From: Paracentrotus lividus
Taxonomy: Eukaryota > Echinodermata > Echinoidea > Camarodonta > Echinidae
Assembly (NCBI GenBank): GCA_940671915.1
Contig: CALNVZ010003432.1
Location: forward strand, 5,200,543 to 5,264,542
Direction of reading: 5' to 3'
DNA: 64,000 bases
Made by a program: the position numbers and the translations under genes. Under the pieces are notes generated by a model that was given only the letters and a program-made list of their open reading frames with translations, did not search any database and was not told where the DNA came from. Shown here in pieces: positions 11,801-22,838 of this stretch. How positions within the stretch are numbered: the first letter of the stretch is position 1; each line of letters opens with the position of its first letter.

Positions 11801-12384
11801 CAATTGCCCTAGAGGCGCCAAACTCATCCTAAAATGCTACAGTCACACAGAACTTACGTTGAGTTTTAAATACAATAACAAAGCTCCGAACCCCCCCCCC
11901 CCACTCCTCCCTCCCTCGATCTCAGCATTTCATTATATTTTTTTAGCCTCTAAAAAAGAGGGGAAAAGAGTTTTTCTTACAACAGTTAATCATAAGAGTA
12001 GGGTGCGAGAGAGAAGGGGGGGGGGGACGGGGGCGTTTTAAATACAATAAAACAGCCCCGAGTCCCTACCTCCTCCTCCTTCCCTCGATCTCAACATTTC
12101 AATATAATTTCTTAAAGCCTACAAAAAGAAAGAAAAAAAACAACGTTTTTTGGATAAAAGTTAATCATTAAAGTGGGAAGAGAGAAGGGGGCAGGGGCGT
12201 GGGCGTTACAAATACAATAACTTAGCCCTGAACCCCCCCCCCCGTCCATCCACTCCTCTCCATCCCCTTATATCAACATTTCATTATCTTTTCCGGTCTA
12301 AAAAAAGGGGGAAAGAGAGTTAATCAATGAAGTAGGGTGAGGGAGGGGGCGAGGGCGTTTTAAATACAATAACATAGCCCCTAT

Positions 12385-12608
12385 CTATTAAACATATATT
12401 CATCAAACATACATCTATCAAACATATATTCATCAAACATGTATTTATCATACATACATCTATCAAACATATATTCATCAAACATATATTCATCAAACAA
12501 ACATCTATCAAACATGTTTCATCAAACATACATATATCAAACATATATTCATCAAACATATAGTTATCAAATATATATTCATCAAACATTTATTCATGAA
12601 ACATACAT
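12385..12608. repeat. ATCAAACAT minisatellite, block 1
   Basis: About 15 units alternate between TATATTCATCAAACA and TACATCTATCAAACA. The block lies inside a satellite unit and is followed by the normal continuation of the satellite. Frames spanning it encode repetitive nonsense on both strands. Confidence 0.93.
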
Positions 12609-15600
12609 GAAAGTTAATCATTAAAGTAGGAGAGAGAGAGAGAGAATGGGGGGGGGGGCGTGGGAGGCGTTTTAAAATAAATAATAGCCCCGTAACCCGC
12701 CACCCCTCCTCCCTCTCTCGGATCTCAACATATTTAATATATTTTTGCAGAAGTCTTAAAAAAAAAAGAGAGAAAAAAAAAAGTGTTGAAAGTTTATCAT
12801 TGGAAGTAGGGAGGGAGGGTCGCTCGGTCGTGGGCTGTTTGATAAAACATAATAGCCAGAACCCCACCACCCCACTCCTACCCTTTCTCTATCTTAACAC
12901 ATAAATAGTCATTTTCAGAGTCTAAAAAAGAAAGGGGAAAGAGTTTATCGCTAATGAAAGTAAATCATTTAAAGTAGGGAGGAGAGAGAGAGAGAGAGAA
13001 GAGTGGTGGGGTCGGGTGCGTTTTAAATTCAATAGCATTAGCCCCGACAACCCACCCGTCCTTTTCCTTCGATCTTCAACATTCAAATTATATTCTCAAA
13101 GCCGTAAAAAAAAAAATAAAACAAATTTTCGTATAAAAGTTTACATTAGTGTTAGGGAGAGAGAGGGGCGGAAGGGCGTGGCGTTTTAAGAAATACAATA
13201 AAAAAGATACTCGAAACCCCCCCCCCCTATCCACTCCTGCCTTTCCATCCTATCAATGCAACATTTCATCAATTTTCAGATCCTAAAAAGAAAAGAATAA
13301 AGACAAAGATTTTTCCTTTAAAAAGTTAATCATCTGAAGTGGAGAGAGAGGGAGGCAGGCGGGGTGGGCGGTTAAAATATACAATACTTGCCCCGAACCC
13401 TCCGCCTCCTCTTCATCCCTTCGATCTTTAACTTCAATATATTTTTTAAACCACATAAATAAAAAAAAAGAGATGAGTTTTTCCGTACTAAACTTAGTCT
13501 CCATTGAGTGTTAGGAGACGAGGGATGGGGTGGGCGGCGAGAGGGGCGGGTTAAAAAAATAAAAACGTAAGCCTAAACCCCCCCCCATCACTCCTCCTTC
13601 CCATGCGATCTCAACATTTCAAAATATAAATTCCTAAAGCAATATTAAAAAGTAAAGAAAACAGTTCGATTTAAAAGTTATCATTTAAAGTGGGGAGAGA
13701 AAGGGTCAGGGGGTGGCGATTAAAAATACAATAGACTTAGCCCTGAACCCCCCTACCGCATCCACTCACCCTCCGATCTCTTGTTCAATATCCATTATTT
13801 AAATGCCTAAAGGAGAGTTCTAATTCTTGAGGTAGACGAGGGAGAGGGGGGGGGGCGTTGAAATAACATCGAGCCCCAAACCCCCCGCCCCCACTCATCC
13901 TCCTTCCCTTGAATCTCAACATTTCAAAATCAATTTTCAAGAGCCTAAAAGGGAAAGAGTTAAAAAAAAAATCCATGAAAGTTAAATCATTAAGAGTGGG
14001 AAAGAGAGAGAAGGGAGGTAGGGGGATCGTGGGCGCGTTATAAAAATACAATGATTAGCCCCAACCCCCCTCATCGCACTTTCCTCTCGCATCCCTAATA
14101 TCATATTTCAATTTCATTTTGGTTCAAAGCCAAAAAAAACAAACAGAAAAAGAGAGTTTTTGCCTATAAAAGTAACATTAAAGTGGAGGGAGAGAGAGGG
14201 GGGGGTGGTTTTTAACATAACATTCCTCGAACGCCCACCCCTCTCTCCGCCTCCCCTCGATCCAAATATAATCTATTTGTTCTCATCTTTAAAAAAAAGG
14301 GAAAAGACAGTTTTTCCTATAAAGTTAATCATTAAGTGAGGGAATAGAGAGAGAGAGGGGGGCGAGGGGTGGCTTTGGAAAAACAATAACTAAGTCCCGA
14401 ACCCACCACGCCCTCCTCCATCATTGCCTGATCTCAACATGTCTAATATCATTTTTCAAAGTCTAAAATAGAAAGAAAAAGAAAGGTTTTTCCTCTTTGA
14501 AACGTTTATCATTGAAGTAGGGCAGAGAGGGGGGGGGGGGGGCAGACGCTGCGGCGTTTTGATAAGGAAAGAAAAAATCGCCGAACGCCTCCGCCACGCA
14601 CTCTTCCTCGATCTCAACATTTTAAATCTTTTTTCAAAGCAAAAAAAAAGGAAAAATAGTTTTTCCTATAAGCTATAATTTTAATATTTATTTATTTATT
14701 ATTTTATTTATTTTATTAGGTCTTATTTTACCAGGGTGATTCGGTTCAGTGGGTCAACACTGTTATCATTAGGCCCATTATAAGTAGGGAGAGGGGGGGG
14801 GGGGCGGAACGTGGCGTTTTAAATATAATAACAAGCCCCCGAACCCCTAGCGCTCTCTCTTTTCCCTCGATCTCTAATTTCAGATATATTTTTCAGAGTA
14901 CTCTAAAATGAAAGGAAGAGAGAGTTATTTTCGCTATGAAGTTAATCATTGAGTGAGGAGAGAGGGGCGGAAGCGGGCGGGTTTAGAATACAATAGAGTC
15001 CCCGACCCCCCCACCCCCTCCACCCACTCCTCCCTCCTCAGATCTCAACAATTTCAATATTCATTTTTTCAGAGTCTAAAAAAGGGGAGGTCAAGAGTTT
15101 ATCTATGAAAGTTAATGATTAAAGTAGGGAAAGAGAGAAGAATAAGAGAGAGGGGGGTGGGGGCGGGGGGGGCGTTTTTAAAATACAATTGCATAGCCCC
15201 AGGACGCCCACCTCCTCCTCTTCCTTCGAATCTTAACATTTCAATATTATTTTGTTTCAAGCCAAAAACAAAACAAACGAGTTTTTCCTAATAAAAGGTA
15301 ATCATTAAAGTGGGGGAGAGTAGAGAGGGGGGGGCGTGTGGGTTAACAAACATAACTGCCTCGACCCCCCCCCCATACTCCTCCTTCCCTCGATCTTCAA
15401 ATTATTTCAATAATAATTTCTCAAAGTCTTTAAAAAAAACAAAAAAAAAAGTTTTTGCTATAAAGGTTAATCATTAAAGTGGGGGATAGAGAAGGGGGCA
15501 AGGGCGTGGGTCTTGGAAAAAACAATAACTTAAGCCCCCATCCCCCGTCCATCCCTACCATCAATTTTGTATCAACATTTCATTATCATTTTTCAAGTCT

Positions 15601-16199
15601 AAAAAAAAAATGAAAGAAAAAAGAAAAAGAGTTTTTCCTTGAAAGTTTATCATTGAGTAGGAGAGAGGGGGGGGGGCGGGAACGTGGGCGTTTTTGGACA
15701 ATAAAAAAAAAAATCGCCGTAACGCCTCCGCCACGCACTCCTTCCCTCGATCTCACATTTTTGGAATATCTTTTTTCATCAGAAAAAAAAAAGGAAAAAA
15801 TAGTTTTTTCCTATAAGTTTTATCATTTTTATTTATTTATTTAATTATTTATTTAATTTATTACGTCTTATTTTAACCAGGGTGATTCTGTCAGTTGGGT
15901 CAACACTGTTATACTTAGAGGTCCATTAAAGTAGGGAAGAAGGGGGGGGGGCGGAACGTGGGCGTTTATAACATAAGCCGCCAAACCCACTCCTCCCTCC
16001 CATCGATCTTCAAACATTTCAGTAATAAATTTTTCACACGCTCTTCAAAAAAAAGGGGCGGAAGAAGTAATTCCTATAAGTTATCATTAAGTAGGGAGAG
16101 AGGAGGGGCGGAACGGGGGCGTTTTAAATACAATAAAAGACCCGAAACCCACCCCCTCACCACTGCTTCCGTCTGTTCTTTCTCAACATTTCAATATTA

Positions 16200-16485
16200 T
16201 TGATTGATTGATATCTTTATTATGCAACGGGTTAAAAGTCCAAACAGTTATATTGGGCCCGTGATAAAATACAATATTTCAAAATGATTCAACATGAAAT
16301 AAGCAAACATTACGAAACAAAAAATACATGTAAAATCTTAAAATTACACAAATGCACAATAATACAACAATATAAATACATGCACAATACTGAAATTAAA
16401 ATAAATAACTTAAGAAACATTTGTGAAAACAATATTTTTACCATGAACACATAGTTTGGAATAAAATTGGATTTTTTTTCTTCAG
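16200..16485. mobile_element. Unrelated insertion interrupting the satellite
   Basis: The satellite unit breaks at ATATTATTGATTGATTGATATC and resumes near 16485. The inserted ~285 bases are A-rich and start with a TGAT microsatellite followed by TTTATTATGCAACGGG. That is how the 3' tail of a CR1-like LINE looks on the opposite strand. The class is an inference, and no reverse transcriptase is present. Confidence 0.5.
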
Positions 16486-17534
16486 TGTCTAAGAAAAGGG
16501 GGAAATTAATTATCCTATGAGAAGTTAATCATTAAAAGTGGGAGGGGGGAGAGAGAGAGAGAGGGGGAGGGGCGGGCGGGGCGTTAAATACAATAACAAA
16601 GCCCCGGAACAACCCTCCTTCCTCGATCTCAAATATTTAATATCCATTTCAAATTACTAAAAAGGAAAAAAAAGTTTTCCTGTACAAGTTAACATTAAAT
16701 AGGAAAGAGAGGGGCGGGGGCGGGGGACGTTAAATAACAATAACAAAGCTCCGGAACCCCCCCCCCCACTCCTCCACCCTCCTATCTTACATTTCGATAT
16801 TATATTTTCAAAACCTAAACAAAAGGGGGGGGGACAGACGATAGGTTTTACTATGAAATGATCATTGAAGTAGGGAGAGAGGGGCGGGCGTGGCGTTTGA
16901 ATACAATGAGCCCAGACCCCACCCCCGCCACCACTCCCCTCCCTCAATCTCAAAATTCAATATCATATTTCAGATCCTAAAAAAGGGGGAAAAGATTTAT
17001 CCTATGAAAGTTAATCATCAAAAGGAAAAGGATAAGACGAGGATGGGGGCGTTTAAAATAACAATTGCAAGACCACCCCACCGTCCTCCTCTTCTCATTT
17101 AATTCAATTTCTTTTTTTCAAAAGCCAAAAAAAAACAAACAAAAAAACAAAGTTTTCCTAAAAAGTAACATAAGTGGAGAGAGAAGGGGGCGGCGGGGGC
17201 GTTTAAAAAACAAAAGATTACACCGACCCCCCCCCCATCACCTCGCCTCCCTAATCTCACATTCAATATAATTTCTTAAAGGCCTAACAAAAAGGAAAGA
17301 AAAAAACAACACGTTTTTGGATAAAAGTAATCTCATTGAAAGTGGGAAGAGAGAAGGGCTAGGGCGGGCGTTGACAAATACAATAACTAGCCGGACCCCC
17401 CCCGTCCATCCACTCCTCTCCATCCTTAATAACATTTCATTATCTTTCTCCAGGTCAAAAAAAGGGGGTAAAGAAGAGTAACAAATGAAGTAGGGTGAGG
17501 GAGGGGGCAGGGCTTTTAAATACACAAACATAGC

Positions 17535-17985
17535 CCCTATCTATTAAACATATATTCATCAACATACAATCTATCAAACCATATATTTATCAACATACAT
17601 CTATCAAACATATTCATCAAACATATATTCAACAAACATACACATATACTATACATCAACATACATATATAAACATATATTCATCAAACATATAGTTATC
17701 AGAATATATATTCATCAACACTTTATTCATGAAACATACTCTATCAACATATTCTTCTTAAACATATAGTCCATCAAACATTATTTATCAAACTCATTTA
17801 TCAAACATAATCATCAAACATATATCATCAAACATACATCTATCAACAAACATATTCATCAAACATTATTCTATCAAACATTTATTCATCAAACATATAT
17901 TCATCAAATATATATAATATCAAACATACATCATCAATCATACATCTATCAAAACATAATATCATCCCAAACATATATTTAGGGG
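17535..17985. repeat. ATCAAACAT minisatellite, block 2
   Basis: This is the same 15-base alternating unit as at 12385-12608, but about twice as long and more damaged by single-base gains and losses. It occupies the equivalent position in a satellite unit, about 5.15 kb later, which supports a higher-order duplication. Confidence 0.93.
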
Positions 17986-18180
17986 AGACAAAGGGGGCGG
18001 GGCGGGGAGTCTAAAAAAAGGGGGGGAAGAGTTTTCCTATACATGCTTAACTGAAGTTAATATTAAAGTATTGAAGAGAGGGCGGCGGGGGGGGGGGGCG
18101 GGTTGAATAAAATAATATCGCCCCCTCCTCCTCCCTAGATCTCAACATTTAATCAATATAATTTTAAAAAGTCTCAAACA

Positions 18181-18940
18181 AGAGAGAAAGGTTTGAGGAT
18201 GGAAGGACGGAGCAGGGCGCCAGGAGGAGTGGGTGTTTCGTGGCTATTTTAGTGTAATTGAAACCGCTTCCGCCCCCAACTTCTCTCCCTTCTTTAATGA
18301 TTTTTTTAAAGACCTTAATGAAAAATGATATTGAAATGATGAGATCGAGGACAGGAGGAGAGAGGGTGCGAAGGGGGGGTTCGGGGCTATGGTATTGTAT
18401 TTAAAACGCCCACACTCTCCCCTCTCTCCCCTACTTCAATGATAACTTTCATGGTAATACTCTTTTTTCTTTTTCTTTTTAGGACTTGTTAAAATGATAT
18501 TGAAATGTAGAAGATCGAGGGAACTAGTAGTGAATGGGGGTTTGGGATTATTTAATTGATTTCAAACAGCCCGCCCCGCCATCTCTCTCTCTCTCTCTCC
18601 TACTTCAATGAAACAATTTTTTTTCATAGGGAAACTCTTCTTTTTTTTCTTTCTTTTTTATACTGTGAAATATTATATTAAATAATCGAGGGAAGAAAGA
18701 GGGGTCGGGGCTGTGTAATTGTAGTTAAAACCCCACCGCCCCCCCCTATCTCCGACTTCAATGAATAAACCTTTCATAAGTAAATCTTTTTTTTCTTTTT
18801 CTTTTCTCTTTTTTATAGCTTTGATATATGATATGAAATATGAGATTAAGGGAGGAGAGAGAGGATCGGGCTATCATGCTTGTTGTTGTATTTAACGCCA
18901 ACTTGCCCCTCTCTTTCCCACTTTAATGATTACTTTTACA

Positions 18941-18971
<31 letters not shown>

Positions 18972-19085
18972 AGGCTTTTGAAAATAAATTATTGAAATGT
19001 TAGATCGAGGGAAAGAGGAGGGGTTGGGGTTCGGTCTATATGTAAATTGTAATTAAAACGCACCCGTCCCTCCCCTCATACAAAA
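18181..19085 (-). repeat. Satellite array, reverse orientation, segment 1
   Basis: From about 18185 the satellite landmarks appear as reverse complements: GAGATCGAGG, GGTTCGGGGCTAT, TGTATTTAAAACGCC, a C run then CTCTCTCC, CTACTTCAATGA. At least five units follow. The orientation switch falls next to GTCTCAAACAAGAGAG, where a forward and a reverse half-unit meet. Confidence 0.9.
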
Positions 19086-19789
19086 AAAAAACTCTTTTCT
19101 CCCTTCTCTCTTTGTTGTTTATTACCCTCCATGAAAAATTGTATAATTTTATTCATAAAATTGTTAGATCACGCCTTGTAATACATATGCACGTAGGGTA
19201 TAACACGTGTATGTATGGTTTTCCACAATATAATGGGGCAAACGTTGTTTTCCTGTAACTGCATTCATACTTTATGGCGTTATTTTTTTATTAAAATAAG
19301 GAATTCTTTGTCTTTTTCCCATACTGTTGTCCATGCATATGGCCACATTTCTGAAAAGTTTCCGCGCTTCAGATCCTGACATGATTATTACAACGAGGTA
19401 AAACAATAAAAAGAATAAAAATTAATTTTTTGAAAAAAAAAAAAAAAAAATCAACTTTAACACTTAAAATTTTACCCTTACGGAATATTATTACTATTAA
19501 ACATAATACCAAATGTAAGGAAATTTTAATTTCTTTTAATTTGATACACAAAACTCAATGTATTTAAAACTTTTCTTCAACCAGTTGTGGTCAAAATACT
19601 AATTTTGTAAAAGGGCGGCTATTTTGGACGCCCACCTGTAGCGACCCTCTCTGCAGCTGATCTGAAGAGTTTGTCCGCCCTAGCGATGTTGGTTAGGGTC
19701 CATACAAACCATCCTAGATAGGACAACTTTTTATACCTCGACATGTCAGGTCCACCCTACTTGCTCCCTAGGTAATAGCTCCTATAAAA
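19086..19789. other. Non-satellite spacer between the two satellite blocks
   Basis: About 700 bases lack satellite landmarks: AT-rich sequence with a long A run at 19434-19450, then a less AT-rich part (19610-19780). I recognise no gene or element. It separates two successive copies of the minisatellite plus orientation-switch structure. Confidence 0.6.
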
Positions 19790-20130
19790 TCAAACATATA
19801 TTCATCAATATACATCTATCAAACATATATTCATCAAACATATATCTATCATACATACATCTATCAAACATACATCTATCAAACATATATCATCAAACAT
19901 ACATCTATCAAACATTATATTCATCAAACATACATCTATCAACATATATCATCAAACATATATTTATCAACATGCATCTATCAAATATTATATTTCACAA
20001 CATTATATTAATCAAACATGCATCTATCAAATATATATTCATCAAACATCTATTACATCAAACAATACATCTATCAAACATACATCTATCAAACATAACA
20101 TCTGTCAAACATATATCATGAAACAATATA
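19790..20130. repeat. ATCAAACAT minisatellite, block 3
   Basis: The same alternating ATTCATCAAACA/ATCTATCAAACA unit occurs again, directly followed by the same GGGGCGGGGCGGGAGTCTAA sequence as block 2. This shows that the region around 17.54-18.9 kb is duplicated at 19.79-21.1 kb. Confidence 0.93.
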
Positions 20131-20355
20131 TTTAGGGAGACAAAGGGGCGGGGCGGGAGTCTAAAAAAAGGGGGGGAAGAGTTTTTCTATACATGCTATA
20201 GAAGTTAATTATTAAAGTATTGAGAGAGAGGGGCGGGCGGGGGGGGGGGTGAATAAAATAACATCGCCCGNNNNNNNNNNNNNNNNNNNNNNNNNATCGC
20301 CCCCTCCTCCTTCCCTAGATCTCAACATTTAATCAATATAATTTTACAAAGTCTA
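20131..20355 (+). repeat. Forward half-units next to the second orientation switch
   Basis: It copies 17990-18185 closely (TCTAAAAAAAGGGGGGGAAG, GTTAATTATTAAAGTATTGA, CTAGATCTCAACATTTAATC). It includes the N gap, and the switch to reverse orientation comes at about 20355. Confidence 0.85.
20271..20295. other. Assembly gap (25 N)
   Basis: Twenty-five consecutive N fall inside a satellite unit. ATCGCCC lies just before the gap and ATCGCCCC just after, so the true gap may be zero or negative. Copy number in this array is therefore unreliable. Confidence 1.
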
Positions 20356-21790
20356 AAACGAGAGAAAGTTTGAGATCGAAGGAAGAAGCAGGGTGCCAGG
20401 AGGAGTAGGGAGGGGGGGTTCGGGGCTATTTTAGTGTAATTGTAACACCCCCGCCCCAACTCTCTCTCCCTACTTTAATAATTTTTTTTAAAGAACTTTG
20501 AAAAATGATATTGAAATCATGAGATCGAGGAAAGGAGGAGAGAGGGAGCGAGGGGGGGGGGGTTCGGGGCTATAGAATTGTATTTAAAACGCCCACACCC
20601 CGCCCCCTCTCTCCCTACTTCAATGATAAACTTTCATTGGTATACTCTTTTTTTTCTTTTTTAGACTTGTTAAAATGATATTGAAATGTTGAGATCGAGG
20701 GAAGTAGTAGTGAATGGGGGGTTCGGGACTATTTTATTGTATTTCAAACAGCCCGCCCCGCCATCTCTCTCTCCCTACTTTAATGAACAATTTTGTATTT
20801 CATAGGGAAAGCTCTTCTTTTTTTCTTTTTTTCTTTTATACTGTGAAAAATTATAGTAAAATGTTGTGATCGAGGGAAGGAAGGAGGGGTCGGGGCTGTG
20901 TGATTGTATTTAAAACGTCCCCGCCACACCCCCTCTATCTCCCGACTTCAATGATTAACTATCTCATAGGTAAACTCTTTTTTTTTTTTCTTTTTCTCTC
21001 TTTTTTATAGACTTTGAAATATAATATTGAAATATTGAGAATTAAGGGAAGGAGGAGGAGATATGGCCTATGTTGTATTTTTTAAGCCCGCCCTTGCCCC
21101 TCTTCTCCCTCTCCACTTTAATGATTTAACTTTTACAGAGAACTGTTTTTTTTTTTAAGGCTTTGAAAAATAATATTGAAATGTTAAGATCGAGGGAAAG
21201 AGGAGGGGCTGGTTTCGGTGCTTATATGTTATTGTAATTAAAAGCGCCCCCCGCCCCGCCCCTCTCTCTATCTACTTTAATGATTAACTGTCATAACGGA
21301 AAATTCTTTAACCTAATTAACGATTAACTTTTAGAGAAAAAAACTTTTTTTTTCTTTTTTAGACTTTGAAAAATGATATTCAATGAAAGGAGGAGGGGGT
21401 CGGGGCTTATGTTATTGTATTTCAAAAGCCCGCCTCGTCATCTCTCTTCTCCTCCCTACTTTAATGAACATTTTTATTTTTTTTTTCTAGGAGACTCTTT
21501 TTTCCTTTTTTGGACTGTTTTCTATTTAAATTGTTGTGATCGAAAAAGAAGAGAGGGGGTCGGAACTGTGTAATTTATTTAAAACGCCCCGCGCCACCCT
21601 CTCTCCCCCGACTTCAATGATTAACTTTAGAGGAAAACTTTTGTTTTCTTTTTTAGACTTTGAAAAATTATATTCAAATGTTGAGAATCGAGGAAGAGAG
21701 GAGGGGTCGGGGCTATGATAATGTATTTTAAGACATACCGCCCGTTCCTTCTCTCTCCCTCTATTAATGATTTATTTACAGGATCTTTTT
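20356..21790 (-). repeat. Satellite array, reverse orientation, segment 2
   Basis: Eight or more reverse-complement units of about 160 bases lie here. The first several parallel segment 1 in order and in private variants (GCAGGGTGCCAGGAGGAGT, GAAGTAGTAGTGAATGGGGG), so the two segments share a recent duplication of about 2.2 kb. Confidence 0.9.
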
Positions 21791-21812
21791 TTTATTATTA
21801 GTTATTAGTTTT

Positions 21813-22095
21813 CCTTTGTTTTTATCTTTCTTCCTCTTCTCTTCTTTTTTTTTCTTATGTATTTCTTTGTCTTTATCTTTCTCTCCTCTTCTCTTGTGTT
21901 ATTTCTTATGTATTTATTTGTTTTTATTTTTCTTTCCTCTTCTCTTCTGTTATTTCTTATGTATTTCTTTGTTTTTGTCAGTCCTCTTGTCTTCCGTTAT
22001 TTCTTATGTATTTCTTTGCTTTTACCTTTCTCTCCTCTTCTCTTCCGTTATTTCTTATGTATTTCTTTGTTTTTATATTTCTTTCCTCTTCTTTC
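21813..22095. repeat. ~50-bp pyrimidine-rich minisatellite, about 5 units
   Basis: The unit combines CTCCTCTTCTCTTC, GTTATTTCTTATGTATTTC and TTTGTTTTTAT. The TTATGTATTT landmark recurs about every 50 bases from 21856 to 22053. It lies between the satellite and the BCCIP upstream region. Its leucine/serine-rich frames are not genes. Confidence 0.9.
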
Positions 22096-22109
22096 CTCTT
22101 CCGCTTAAT

Positions 22110-22838
22110 GAAAAAGACGGGGCTTTATCACTTTTTGGAAAAAAAAATCTGAATTAATCATATTTCACTTTATAAAGTAGCTTTTCAATTCGAAGATACC
22201 ATAACAAGTTTTGATCGGTAAGTTCAGCAGATTCTGGCTGGGGCTAAAACACTCAAAAATTTGAGCAATAACTTCAGTTTGACAGCACATAGAGTTTGTA
22301 CACGACAAAAAATCAGAGAACACCCTTCAGAAAAGAAGCTTAATTTCATTTTTATAAAGTGGCTATCAGATTCAAATTTTGGTGAGTGATTTGCAACATA
22401 ATGGTGATTCCTCTCATACATTTTGTGCCGAATATTTTAATGTTAAATTGTTAAAATGACGAATTTTATGTGCTTGGATGCTTAACTACACTAGCGCCAA
22501 TTTATGAAATGATGAAGAAGAGGAATATTGTCTTACCTGTCTTTTACACCCAATTCAATTGGCAAAAGGAAATTTGGGACATCAAAGATGGCCTTTCCAT
22601 TCAGCTCTCTGTATGCGTGTAATGTCGTCTGCTACACAACAGATTTTCTAGTCTTATTTTTAAAATTTTGATTGGCTACACATATTTTAGCCCCAAAATA
22701 TGTATTTTTACACAAAAAATATTATTTAGATAATTTAAAACAAAATTTTTCTTGAGATAATCTTTATATTGAGAAATTGAATTTATTCGCAAATTTTGTT
22801 TTTCAATCAATGCGAACGAGACACAATTATTGCACAAG
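22110..22838. other. Region upstream of BCCIP
   Basis: AT-rich sequence with no recognisable element apart from the inverted copy (about 22472-22504) of the 32-base sequence at 9961-9993. The BCCIP promoter and 5' UTR must lie here or further upstream. I cannot identify a TATA box or initiator with confidence. Confidence 0.45.

Larger units (their letters stand above)
11850..18180 (+). repeat. G-run/C-run satellite array, forward orientation
   Basis: Dozens of ~150-170-bp units run in one direction. Each has the same order: GTTAATCATTAAAGTAGGGA, a GA then G run, GGGCGTTTTAAATACAATA, GCCCCGAACC and a C run, CTCCTTCCCTCGATCTCAAC, ATTTCAATAT, then an A-rich AAAAAGGGGAAAGAG. Higher-order structure is visible. 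Two units about 1.15 kb apart (near 14700 and 15840) share the same ~100-base TTTATTTATT...GGGTCAACACTGTTAT insertion. The block around 12110-12600 recurs about 5.16 kb later, around 17270-17985. Homopolymer lengths vary widely, partly perhaps from sequencing error. Confidence 0.92.

Noticed and set aside
12320..12870. Open frames of 61-120 residues over the ATCAAACAT block
   Set aside because: The peptide is a direct read of a 15-base repeat, open on both strands because the unit length is a multiple of three. It is in a satellite with frame-breaking indels in its other copies.
8016..21790. CRISPR-like spacing in the minisatellite and satellite arrays
   Set aside because: Units are contiguous and diverged rather than identical repeats with unique spacers, and the window is clearly a eukaryotic nuclear genome.
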